A DNA stretch of 64,000 nt. Source: Pedobacter duraquae (GTDB taxonomy: Bacteria > Bacteroidota > Bacteroidia > Sphingobacteriales > Sphingobacteriaceae). Below, in pieces: positions 23,428-32,048 of the stretch. Position 1 is the stretch's first letter, and every line of letters begins with the position of its first letter. Made by a program: the position numbers and the translations under genes. The notes beneath the pieces are model-generated. The model had not been told where the DNA came from. It did no database searches and was given only the letters and a program-made list of their open reading frames with translations. The stretch is from the NCBI RefSeq assembly GCF_004362245.1, contig NZ_SNWM01000001.1:868001-932000 (forward strand), in the 5' to 3' direction.

Positions 23428-24432
23428 TTAAGTTTTCCTGAGGGTAGTTTCGTAAATATTCTTCCCCATATAATCAATCGTCTTAACATTTAATCTGGCT
23501 TGATCTATCGAGAAATACATAAAGCCATAAGTAGCTGCTTCGAACTTACTGTAAGGAACGCCGGATGTTACCGGTGTAACTTCAGATCCAGACCCCGAAA
23601 TAAACTGTTGGGTATGTCCCGCTGTAGTTAAATGCTGAAGGGAGTGGTCATGCCCCGACAGATAAACATCTACCTGCTGGCGCTCGAAGATACCAGCCAG
23701 GACCTTCCTCACCGCAAGTGTATCATAGTTTTTGATCCTGGGGCCAACTGTATAGATTGGGTGATGTCCCATCACCATTTTCCATTTCACATCCGGTCCT
23801 GCATTTTTCAGTGTGTCTTCTATCCACTTGAGTTGTTTTTCAGGTTGCTGATCTTTTACCCATGGCCCATATTGTTCACTTTCGTGAAATTCAGGGATCA
23901 ATGGACAGGTATCAATGTAAAGCATGAGCACTTTACCTCCCCCTTTGATTGGAACCTCTTTGGAATAGTATCTTGAAGGCATCTTCCAGCGTCTGCTGAT
24001 TTTGCTATACCTCACCTGCGCATCAGGATCTGAAATATAATCATGATTACCGAGGATCGGATACCAGTCCCACTGCAATGCAAAATCAGTATAGACATTC
24101 TCATAAGAGTAATGCCATAGCGGATCATGTTCACTTGTTACCCCTTTAGGGTAAAAATTATCACCTAAAGAGATGATAAAGTCATTGGGGTTTTCGGTAG
24201 CCCATTTACCCATTTGCTGAGCCACGTGTAGCTGATGATCGGCACCGTTTCTACCCCAATCACCTATCGCCATGAAATGTACCGGATAGTTATCATTTAA
24301 TTCACTCCTGGGTGCAACATCTTCACTTTCCAAATGGGTCTGCGGCACTTCCGCCAGCGACTGTAATGGCGAGAGTACACTGGCACCCAGCGCAGTAAGC
24401 GCTGTCCCCTTCACAAAATCTCTTCTCTTCAT
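23428..24432 (-). CDS. Tat-exported purple-acid-phosphatase-like metallophosphatase
   Basis: 334 residues. The N-terminus M-K-R-R-D-F-V-K-G-T-A has a twin-arginine motif and a hydrophobic stretch, so export in folded form through Tat is expected. All metal-site motifs are present: G-D-W-G (D58), G-D-N-F-Y (D91, N92/Y94), G-N-H-D (129-131), G-H-H-P-I-Y-T and S-G-H-D-H. This is the tartrate-resistant (ACP5-like) branch with an Fe-Fe or Fe-Zn centre that hydrolyses phosphomonoesters. It is the last gene of unit A, 3 bp after the SusD gene, which suggests that released phosphate or sugar is the unit's product. Confidence 0.92.
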   Translation of the reverse strand: MKRRDFVKGTALTALGASVLSPLQSLAEVPQTHLESEDVAPRSELNDNYPVHFMAIGDWGRNGADHQLHVAQQMGKWATENPNDFIISLGDNFYPKGVTSEHDPLWHYSYENVYTDFALQWDWYPILGNHDYISDPDAQVRYSKISRRWKMPSRYYSKEVPIKGGGKVLMLYIDTCPLIPEFHESEQYGPWVKDQQPEKQLKWIEDTLKNAGPDVKWKMVMGHHPIYTVGPRIKNYDTLAVRKVLAGIFERQQVDVYLSGHDHSLQHLTTAGHTQQFISGSGSEVTPVTSGVPYSKFEAATYGFMYFSIDQARLNVKTIDYMGKNIYETTLRKT

Positions 24433-24435
24433 ACT

Positions 24436-25956
24436 TTAGTATCCAGGGTTTTGTTTAAGGTTTTTATTCAGCACCAGTTCCGTAGCCGGGATTGGGAAAA
24501 TATCACGGTAAGCACCTTCGTTACCTGCTTTAAATCCCCATTTGCCCTGGTATTTACCGAAACGAATCAAATCGTTCCGACGCCATCCTTCCCAGGCTAA
24601 CTCGCGACCTCTTTCTTCCAATATGCCATCAAGGGTTATGGTGCTGATTTCAGCTGCTTTTGAACGAACACGCACTCTGTTTACAAGTTTCAAAGCTTCG
24701 GCTGTAGATCCGCCAGTTCTTAACAAGGCCTCAGCTTTTAACAGATAAACATCGGCAAGCCTGAAGATTGGCATATCATTGTTCTGGAAACGCGTGCTGC
24801 TGTTTGTATTGGGGTCCGGATAAAACTTAATCGAGCGCACGCCTCTTGATATCCCGTTTACTTCAGCACCAACATCCATCGTCTCCGTATTGGTCAGTAT
24901 AATTTCTGGTGTAAAATTCAACTGTACAGATCCGTTTAAAATTGGCGTAGTACCATCAGCAAGGAATTGTTTCCCTGCTAACCAGGTTGCATTCCTGATA
25001 TCTCCGGGCAGGTTAAACGTGTCATAAAACTCTTTCAAGGTACACTGTGCATTACTTGGGCTAAATGGGAGGTTATATTTTGCACGCAATGAGGCATGCA
25101 GGGTATAGCGCGTCATGGCATTCCCAGCCGAATAATTTGCATCATAGATTGCCGCAAAAATCGTTTCTGTATTGGCTCCATTAGTAGGCGAAAAAAGGGA
25201 ATTGTAATCACTAACCAATGCCATTGAGCTTCCATTAATGATCTTATCTGCATAAACCAGAGACTCCGCATACATCGGTTTACCGATATATTGTTCGGCA
25301 TTGATATAGAGCTTTTGCAGCATCGCATAAGCCATCCATTTTGTTGGGCGACCGTAGGATTCGATCGTTACCGTTGCAGGTGCCGTCAGTCCTTCTGACA
25401 CTGCCAATAATTCTTTCTCAATGTAGCTGAAAACCTCGGCACGCGTAGACTGTTTTGGTGCATCTGCAGTACCGAACGCAGTAATCGGCACATTGCCAAA
25501 CATATCCATCACATAGAAATAGTACAGTGCACGCATGGTTCTGATCTCATTGAGAAACTGTGTTTTTGTTGGGCTATCTGCTGATTTTTCCAAGATATTC
25601 AATACCCTGTTACAATCGCTGATTCCGGCATACCCCCATTGCCAGGCACCCTGGATGATCGGGTGATCTGGCAGCCAGTTATGCTTATGCAGCGTTTGAT
25701 ATCTCCCCTGATCATAGTAACCACCGTTGCGGGCAGTGATAATTGCCTCCTCGCTCGTTAACTCATACATTCTCCAGATATCCACACCAAAACTGGCATT
25801 GAATTTTTGATAAACTGTCCCTGTTGCCGCTACGAAAGCATCAGGCGTTACCGGGAAATTTTCGCTGGTAAGCTGAGACTCAACATCTACATCTAGCTTT
25901 TTACAGCCACCGAATGTTAGGGCGATCAGGGCTGCTGCTGTTATATATTTTTTCAT
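24436..25956 (-). CDS. SusD/RagB-family outer-membrane lipoprotein (unit A)
   Basis: 506 residues. Lipoprotein signal L-I-A-L-T-F-G-G-C-K-K, acylated at C18 and followed by acidic residues typical of surface export. The RagB/SusD N-terminal TPR-like region runs to about 300, with N-R-V-L-N-I-L-E-K and R-T-M-R-A-L-Y-Y-F-Y. The C-terminal RagB/SusD domain has F-R-L-A-D-V-Y-L-L-K-A-E-A-L and E-R-G-R-E-L-A-W-E-G-W-R-R-N-D-L-I-R. SusD forms the lid on the SusC barrel and binds the substrate. 18 bp after susC and 3 bp before the phosphatase gene. Confidence 0.95.
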   Translation of the reverse strand: MKKYITAAALIALTFGGCKKLDVDVESQLTSENFPVTPDAFVAATGTVYQKFNASFGVDIWRMYELTSEEAIITARNGGYYDQGRYQTLHKHNWLPDHPIIQGAWQWGYAGISDCNRVLNILEKSADSPTKTQFLNEIRTMRALYYFYVMDMFGNVPITAFGTADAPKQSTRAEVFSYIEKELLAVSEGLTAPATVTIESYGRPTKWMAYAMLQKLYINAEQYIGKPMYAESLVYADKIINGSSMALVSDYNSLFSPTNGANTETIFAAIYDANYSAGNAMTRYTLHASLRAKYNLPFSPSNAQCTLKEFYDTFNLPGDIRNATWLAGKQFLADGTTPILNGSVQLNFTPEIILTNTETMDVGAEVNGISRGVRSIKFYPDPNTNSSTRFQNNDMPIFRLADVYLLKAEALLRTGGSTAEALKLVNRVRVRSKAAEISTITLDGILEERGRELAWEGWRRNDLIRFGKYQGKWGFKAGNEGAYRDIFPIPATELVLNKNLKQNPGY

Positions 25957-25974
25957 TTTCTGTCTTATTACGGG

Positions 25975-28968
25975 TTAAAGATTGAAGTTCAGGCCAAAAA
26001 TTGCCGAACGTGTTTTAGGATAAAAGTTACGGTAATCGATACCTGGTGTTTGCCCGGCCATATTGATCTCGGGATCCACACCTTTATATTTGGTAATGAT
26101 AAACAGGTTGTTTCCTGAAGCATATAGACGCAAACTTCTGCTGCCATTCATTTTAAAAGTATAGCCCAGGGTTGCATTGTCCAAACGTAGGTAAGAACCA
26201 CTTTCCAGATACCTGTCAGATACGAATTGTGCTTTATCATCATTGATCGACTCTGTTAATGTTGACTGCGCAATGTTAGTCTGGAATGCATAGATAGGCG
26301 CATTCATATCTGCAAGTGTGGCATTAAGGATTTTGTTGCCATAAACGCCGCGGATAAAGAAGTTGAAATCAAACTGCTTATAGCGGAATGTGTTGTTCCA
26401 GCCATATAAAAGCTTGGGTTGAGCGGAGCCTGTTACGGTGAAATTTTCAAATCCGGTATTTGCTGTTGACGCATTACCGTCTTTATCATAGAACATAGAT
26501 TTTCCGGCATTGTCTTTTCCAGCATATCTGAGCGTATAGAAAGATCCCAAAGGAAGTCCTTCTCTGATGATCTGATAGCCTAATGCGCCCGACTGGCCCC
26601 TACCGCCCACATTTGCTGTGTAGAATTCACTTGCCTGGAACAAGTCGTTAGAGATTGAAGTAATTTTATTCTGGTTGTGTGAAAGATTTATCGACGTATT
26701 CCAGCTAAAATCCTTTGTTCTTACCGGTGTGGTATTCAACGTAAACTCGATACCCTTATTGGTCATTGCACCAACATTCGCCGTCAATACATTGAATGGA
26801 TATTGCGTGGTAGATACCGCGTAAGGGGCAATCAGGTCTGTTGTTTTCTTATTGTAGACATCAACGGAACCTGAGACTTTATTTTTAAACAAACCAAAGT
26901 CGAGACCGATATTCAAGGTTGCCGTCCGTTCCCATTTCAGATTCGGGTTATCATTTTGAGTCGGTCCGATAGCTGTTAACCACTTACCGTTAGAATAAAA
27001 GTAGGAGCCGTTCTGCGCGCCATAAACAAGTCTGGCGGTATACGCATCAAAGCCGATAGAGTTTCCGGAAACTCCGTAACCAGCACGCAGCTTCAGGTTA
27101 TCGACAAAAGCAACATTTTGCATGAAAGCTTCTTTTTCAATATTCCATCCGGCAGATACGGACGGGAACATTCCCCATCTGTTATTTACACCAAAGGCAG
27201 ATGAACCGTCGCGGCGCAAAGTAGCCTGGAAAAGGTATTTTCCTTTGTAATCGTAGATAGCCCTGCCATAATAAGAGATCAAACGCAATGTCGAGATGTA
27301 GTTTGTACCATAATTAACCACCGTTGATCCATTTCCGTTACTCAGCCCGAGGTTATTCCAAAGCAGATCATCCGAGATGAAGTTTTGTCCGGAAGTCTGA
27401 AACCCATCACCATTACGGTTCTCCTGCCAGGAATATCCGGCAAGTAATTTCATGCTGTGATCACCAAAAGTCTTGTCGTAATTAAAGTATCCTTCAAACA
27501 CTTTCTGCGTATTTTTTACTGACGAGCGTTCTGCGTAACCATTAAATCCTTGCTTAAGCATAGAGAATCTATTGTTGTACAGATTTTCATTGATCTGCTC
27601 ATTCTGCATAGATACCATCGCCGTGAAGTCAAGTCCGTTGAGGATATTTGCTTTTGCTGCACCATTGATCAGATACAGGTTGGTTTTACCTTGATAGGTG
27701 TTGTTTTCCAGTAAGGCGACCGGGTTATAATAACCCCCGGTACCCGTTGTTCTTGAAGGATCTTCAGAGAAAGTACCATCAGCTTTTCTAACACCAACCG
27801 TAGGCAGGTAGGTGAACATATTGTTGTAAACCTGACTGGCAATCCTATCGTTAGTCGTGTTGCTATTGGTCAGGTTAAGGTTTAATTTGAGGCGGTTGTT
27901 AAGTAAACGTTGCTCCATATTCGCTCTGGCGATGAAACGCTCCATTCCCGAAGTTTTGATGATTCCCTGATTGTTCAGGTAGTTGATGCTTGCGCCGTAA
28001 GATGAATTCTCGCCTCCTCCATTAAAATTGAGGTTATGGTTGTGTGAAATACCTGTTCTGGTCACTTCTTTAAGCCAGTTGGTGTTGCTGCCATCATCGC
28101 TGATTTTATCCAGGGTTTTGCCATTGGCTTTTAGGTAAGCCCTCAGCTCGTCGCCAGTAGCCATGGTAATGGTATTTGAGATGGATTCTGTGGCTGCGTA
28201 AGCACTATAAGATAATTGACCTAGTCCTTTTCCAGCATTCTTAGTATTGATCATGATGACACCGTTTGCCGCTCTTGATCCATAAATTGCTGTAGACGAG
28301 GCGTCTTTTAAAACCTCAATACTCAGGATATCATCAGGAGCCACCAGGTCTATGGAGGCCCCGGGAACACCGTCAATCACATAAAAAGGCTCCTGTGCCC
28401 CTTCTCTAAAGCTTGAAGGACCGCGCAGGATGACTGCAGGTCTGTCTGTTGGATTTCCACTTCTGGTAATGTTCAGACCTGCTACCTTTCCCTGCAGCAG
28501 CTGACCTGCCGAACTGATTACACCTCTGTTAAATTCTTCGGGTTTAACAGACGTCACTGCTCCGGTTAGGTCGCTCCTTTTACTTTTTCCATAACCAATT
28601 ACAACTTCCTGCAAGTCGTTCATCTGCTCCTTTAGCTTAAGGCTAAGCGCTACCTGCTGACCGGCCGCAATGGTATAACCTGAAAGCGTATCGGTTTTAT
28701 AGCCCGTATGGCTAAAGATAAAACGGTATGGTCCGCCTGGCGTAATGTTGGAAAAGCTGAACAATCCTGAATTAGTAGATGTGGTTACTACCGATTTGCG
28801 TGTTTGTTCATGTTCTGCTTTGACTGTCACTCCAGGAACGCCCTTTCCGGCAGGATCGAGAACCATCCCCTTTACTGGTAGCTCCTGTGCAAAAATAGGT
28901 CCTGCCCAACAGATAATGCCGAGGCATACCATATGTTTTAAGGCTTTCAATCTTGTGAAATACATCAT
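25975..28968 (-). CDS. SusC/RagA-family TonB-linked outer-membrane protein (unit A)
   Basis: 997 residues. The signal peptide ends near P-I-F-A-Q. A carboxypeptidase-like regulatory domain spans about 31-110. The plug has the family marker E-V-V-I-G-Y-G and V-I-D-G-V-P-G, then I-E-V-L-K-D-A-S-S-T-A-I-Y-G-S-R-A-A-N-G-V. The barrel ends I-F-G-L-N-F-N-L. Unlike the receptors of units B, C and D it has no N-terminal STN signalling domain, although it sits behind a sigma/FecR pair. It transports a ligand captured by the SusD partner; the adjacent phosphatase suggests a phosphorylated ligand. Confidence 0.95.
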   Translation of the reverse strand: MMYFTRLKALKHMVCLGIICWAGPIFAQELPVKGMVLDPAGKGVPGVTVKAEHEQTRKSVVTTSTNSGLFSFSNITPGGPYRFIFSHTGYKTDTLSGYTIAAGQQVALSLKLKEQMNDLQEVVIGYGKSKRSDLTGAVTSVKPEEFNRGVISSAGQLLQGKVAGLNITRSGNPTDRPAVILRGPSSFREGAQEPFYVIDGVPGASIDLVAPDDILSIEVLKDASSTAIYGSRAANGVIMINTKNAGKGLGQLSYSAYAATESISNTITMATGDELRAYLKANGKTLDKISDDGSNTNWLKEVTRTGISHNHNLNFNGGGENSSYGASINYLNNQGIIKTSGMERFIARANMEQRLLNNRLKLNLNLTNSNTTNDRIASQVYNNMFTYLPTVGVRKADGTFSEDPSRTTGTGGYYNPVALLENNTYQGKTNLYLINGAAKANILNGLDFTAMVSMQNEQINENLYNNRFSMLKQGFNGYAERSSVKNTQKVFEGYFNYDKTFGDHSMKLLAGYSWQENRNGDGFQTSGQNFISDDLLWNNLGLSNGNGSTVVNYGTNYISTLRLISYYGRAIYDYKGKYLFQATLRRDGSSAFGVNNRWGMFPSVSAGWNIEKEAFMQNVAFVDNLKLRAGYGVSGNSIGFDAYTARLVYGAQNGSYFYSNGKWLTAIGPTQNDNPNLKWERTATLNIGLDFGLFKNKVSGSVDVYNKKTTDLIAPYAVSTTQYPFNVLTANVGAMTNKGIEFTLNTTPVRTKDFSWNTSINLSHNQNKITSISNDLFQASEFYTANVGGRGQSGALGYQIIREGLPLGSFYTLRYAGKDNAGKSMFYDKDGNASTANTGFENFTVTGSAQPKLLYGWNNTFRYKQFDFNFFIRGVYGNKILNATLADMNAPIYAFQTNIAQSTLTESINDDKAQFVSDRYLESGSYLRLDNATLGYTFKMNGSRSLRLYASGNNLFIITKYKGVDPEINMAGQTPGIDYRNFYPKTRSAIFGLNFNL

Positions 28969-28991
28969 GATTTTGTGGATAATGTTTGTTT

Positions 28992-30059
28992 TTATTTATT
29001 GGATTTTTGTATGTTAAATTCGTGTTGGGACACCTGATCAAGGGTCATGTTATTGATCACACAGATCATGTTCAGCACATCTTCTGCACGGTCTTTGGCG
29101 GTATCAACCTGCCCGGTAAAAGTGATACTGCTGATGTCGCTTTGATTTGCATGGATCTGGATTTTATAGGCCTTGTTTAGCAACTTGATTACTTCTGCAA
29201 GTGGAATGTTTTTCATCAGGATGACATTGCCTTCCTTTTTCAGCGATACGACTGCTTGATCTGATGACGGTGCTGCAGGCATGACCCTCACTATTTTTGA
29301 AGATGGCTGATACATCAGGGTAGCTCCAGGCGTAGAAATATATGCCAGTGCCTGTTGGGTTGAGGTATTGGCGATGACGATCTTACCCGTATGGAGCTTA
29401 ACAGAAATACGATCTCCAGCTGCTGCCGTGTTGATGGTAAAAGAGGTACCTAATGCGGTCGTTTTTAATGCGCCGGAATATACACTGAAAGGACGTTCGG
29501 TATTCCTTTTAACTTTAAATTTAGCCTGACCGGTCAGATAAACTGTCCTGAGTTTTTGATTGAATTCCTTATCGAATTTGATGTTAGAAGCCGGGTAAAT
29601 GGTCACTACTGAGGAATCAGGCAATTGGTATTTCCTCGTACTTTTGCCGGTGTTGGCAACTTGAAGCCAGATACGCTGACCGCTGATGGGCTTAACCGTA
29701 GCCGTTGCTGCAGACTTTGGGTTGGGGTTCTGCCCACCTATATTATTGTAGCCAATATAAATGGCGATACCTAAAACCAGGAATACTACGGCAGCCGACA
29801 AATATCTTGTTACCCTTAAAACTGTTAATTTTGTCTGGTATTTTTCTTCCGAACGGATCGCAATACCTTCATGAATTGCACGGAGCATTTCTGCTGATTT
29901 ACCTTCGGGGAGATTATGCTCAGATCCGAAAGATTCCCACTGCTCATTACTAAAATTCTCTTCGATGAATACTTTCCTGCCTGGTCTGGAAGGCCGTCTT
30001 TTGTTTGGCTTCATACAGGTATTACGTATGCCGCGTGCCTTGCCCTTACGGCTTAACAA
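28992..30059 (-). CDS. FecR-family anti-sigma factor (unit A)
   Basis: 355 residues. The cytosolic N-terminal part is followed by one membrane helix V-T-R-Y-L-S-A-A-V-V-F-L-V-L-G-I-A-I-Y-I-G (about 85-105). The periplasmic FecR domain has L-P-D-S-S-V-V-T-I-Y-P-A-S and A-L-G-T-S-F-T-I-N. The C-terminal STN-like DUF4974 domain is N-I-P-L-A-E-V-I-K-L-L-N-K-A-Y-K-I-Q-I. It holds the sigma factor encoded 13 bp upstream until signalled from the outer membrane. The cytosolic part starts with an unusually basic tract (R-R-P-S-R-P-G-R-K). Confidence 0.92.
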   Translation of the reverse strand: MLSRKGKARGIRNTCMKPNKRRPSRPGRKVFIEENFSNEQWESFGSEHNLPEGKSAEMLRAIHEGIAIRSEEKYQTKLTVLRVTRYLSAAVVFLVLGIAIYIGYNNIGGQNPNPKSAATATVKPISGQRIWLQVANTGKSTRKYQLPDSSVVTIYPASNIKFDKEFNQKLRTVYLTGQAKFKVKRNTERPFSVYSGALKTTALGTSFTINTAAAGDRISVKLHTGKIVIANTSTQQALAYISTPGATLMYQPSSKIVRVMPAAPSSDQAVVSLKKEGNVILMKNIPLAEVIKLLNKAYKIQIHANQSDISSITFTGQVDTAKDRAEDVLNMICVINNMTLDQVSQHEFNIQKSNK

Positions 30060-30072
30060 TTACTTAATGTGG

Positions 30073-30603
30073 CTACAAAAGAATTGTATACATATAGTGT
30101 TTGAGACGGGAAAGTACCTTTCCAATATGGCTTTCGACAGTTTTAGTGGATATGCCAAGTATTTCGCCAATTTCAGCGTAAGAAAGACCATTGTCGCGGC
30201 TCAGGTTAAACACCATTTTTCGCATTGGAGGCATAGCCTCGATCTCCTGCTCAAAATGTTTCAGCAGGTCCCTGCTTTCAATCATCTTCATCAGGTTATC
30301 AGTAAATGGTGATACACCGGATGCCTGGTTATATTTAGTCCGGGTAGCCTCTTTTCTAAGTTCATCAATCATGACCTGACGGGCCATTCCGAAGAGTTGA
30401 ATATTGAGTGCGAGGTTTTCTTTAAGAGATTTGCGGTTTTCCCACAAGCGGATAAAACAAAGCTGAACTACTTCGGTAGCAATATATTCGGATTGGGTTT
30501 TCTTAAAAACAAAGCTATAGATCTGCTCGTGATAGCGGAAATACGTATCATTAAAAGCTGACTGATCATCCGCTTTGATATTACATATAATACCCTTGTC
30601 CAT
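30073..30603 (-). CDS. ECF RNA polymerase sigma factor (unit A)
   Basis: 176 residues with region 2 (F-N-D-T-Y-F-R-Y-H-E-Q-I-Y-S-F-V, then C-F-I-R-L-W-E-N-R) and region 4 (M-P-P-M-R-K-M-V-F-N-L-S-R-D-N-G-L-S-Y-A-E-I-G-E-I-L-G-I-S-T-K-T-V-E-S-H). Bacteroidota ECF of the FecI-like branch. Upstream on the minus strand TAGTTTTG (30619-30612) fits a -7 box 8 bp before the start, which would leave almost no leader. It probably directs transcription of the susC-susD-phosphatase genes behind its FecR. Confidence 0.9.
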   Translation of the reverse strand: MDKGIICNIKADDQSAFNDTYFRYHEQIYSFVFKKTQSEYIATEVVQLCFIRLWENRKSLKENLALNIQLFGMARQVMIDELRKEATRTKYNQASGVSPFTDNLMKMIESRDLLKHFEQEIEAMPPMRKMVFNLSRDNGLSYAEIGEILGISTKTVESHIGKVLSRLKHYMYTILL

Positions 30604-30703
30604 TTACGAGGCAAAACTATTGCCTTTATTTGCGACACAGTTTAACTTAGTATTATCAATGTGTAAAGTCTTTCAGCGAAGTGGGAACATCTTCTTTTAA
30701 TGG

Positions 30704-30743
30704 AAAAGGGTTGCCATGCACTGTTAGTGCTGACAACCCTTTT
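30704..30743. terminator. Intrinsic terminator of unit B phosphatase
   Basis: AAAAGGGTTG (30704-30713) pairs with CAACCCTTTT (30734-30743), with an inner GCACT/AGTGC helix. A and T runs on both sides make it bidirectional, but only the minus-strand acid-phosphatase gene needs it. The outer stem is the same as in the terminator at 23376. Confidence 0.85.
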
Positions 30744-30755
30744 CTCAATTTTTAC

Positions 30756-32039
30756 TTATTTAGTTTTTACCTTTCTAAGATCTGTGAATTCAGCCGCTTT
30801 ATCTTTCGATTTTTTCTTCAACCTGAACGCATCAAAAACCTCCCCGGATGCCTTATAGGCCGTATAAGTCAGGTTTTCGTTGTCAACAGAGATAATTTGA
30901 AACAGCTGTGTATTCTCTGCAAAAATATCCATCCATTTTGGGGTAACATCTACCTTATACATTTTTGGTCCGGCCACAGAAACAACATACATTGGTCCGC
31001 CTACCTTGCCCGATACGCCAGTCGGAAGGTTTTGACCCCTGCTATAGGTATGGTCATGCCCCTGCAGCAACAGATCAACATGATACTTATCAAATAAAGG
31101 TTTAAAAAGTTCCCGAAACTCTTTGTTATCCCTTCCTTTTGCCGTTGAATAGATCGGGTGGTGATAGGTAATCATTGTCCATCGTTGCGGGTTATTTTTC
31201 AATACGTTCTCCAACCAGGCAGCCTGAATCTTTAGAGAGTTCGAATCAAGAACGATCATCTGCGTATTTAAAGAGATCATCCTGACATTGGAATAATCGA
31301 TATAATAAGCAGACTCTTTTAATCCTTCCGGGCCATTTTCAGGAAGTGTATACTGTGCCTGCCAATGCGGATCAAGCGTCAATACCTTTTGCTCATCACG
31401 GAAATATTCATGATTACCCGGAGAAGGGATACTGGGTATCATTCCATTGATAAAACCACCTCCATAATGCCATTCTCCCCATTCGCTGTCGTTGTTAGAA
31501 CGGTTGATCAGATCGCCCGCATGGACAATAAAGCGCGCATCACCATAGGTAGCGAAAGCCCGTCTGATGACGCGTGACCACTTGGATTTAATGTCGTTTT
31601 GAGCATCACCAAGGTAAATGAAGGAAAAGGGTTTGGTACTTGCCGGTCCTGTTTTGAACTGAAACCATTCGCTCCAGCTTGTGCCATCACCAACACGATA
31701 GGTATAGATCTGATCCGGCTTAAGCTCAGTGAAATTGACGCTATGGTAGTTTGCACTTTCATAGGCGGCACCTTTCAGTGAAGAAGTGGTGGCGCCATAT
31801 TCTTTTGACTCGGGTTTCTCCAGATTTGGGGAGCTGCCTTCGACAAGGATTTGAGCATAGCTCTTTGTTACCGTGCTATCTGTTCTCCAGGTTACTGCCT
31901 GGCTTGTTGAGGGATCACCTGCCCAGGTTAGAATAATTCTGTCTGGCTGCATTGTGGCTTTGGATGACTGCGCATCAGCGCGTTTACAAAGGGCACAGAG
32001 GAACAATATAAAAATGATGTTTGGGTTAAAAAATCTCAT
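30756..32039 (-). CDS. Purple acid phosphatase family protein (unit B)
   Basis: 427 residues. Signal peptide (F-I-L-F-L-C-A-L-C, ending A-D-A-Q). The fibronectin-like purple-acid-phosphatase N-domain follows, with I-I-L-T-W-A-G-D-P-S-T-S-Q-A-V-T-W-R-T. The metallophosphatase domain has Y-L-G-D-A-Q, H-A-G-D-L-I-N, G-N-H-E-Y, T-Y-H-H-P-I-Y-S and Q-G-H-D-H-T-Y-S-R. This is a full plant-type two-domain purple acid phosphatase, unlike the single-domain Tat enzyme of unit A. It removes phosphate from esters outside the inner membrane. It lies 9 bp downstream of the TonB receptor. Confidence 0.93.
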   Translation of the reverse strand: MRFFNPNIIFILFLCALCKRADAQSSKATMQPDRIILTWAGDPSTSQAVTWRTDSTVTKSYAQILVEGSSPNLEKPESKEYGATTSSLKGAAYESANYHSVNFTELKPDQIYTYRVGDGTSWSEWFQFKTGPASTKPFSFIYLGDAQNDIKSKWSRVIRRAFATYGDARFIVHAGDLINRSNNDSEWGEWHYGGGFINGMIPSIPSPGNHEYFRDEQKVLTLDPHWQAQYTLPENGPEGLKESAYYIDYSNVRMISLNTQMIVLDSNSLKIQAAWLENVLKNNPQRWTMITYHHPIYSTAKGRDNKEFRELFKPLFDKYHVDLLLQGHDHTYSRGQNLPTGVSGKVGGPMYVVSVAGPKMYKVDVTPKWMDIFAENTQLFQIISVDNENLTYTAYKASGEVFDAFRLKKKSKDKAAEFTDLRKVKTK

Positions 32040-32048
32040 GTTAAAATA

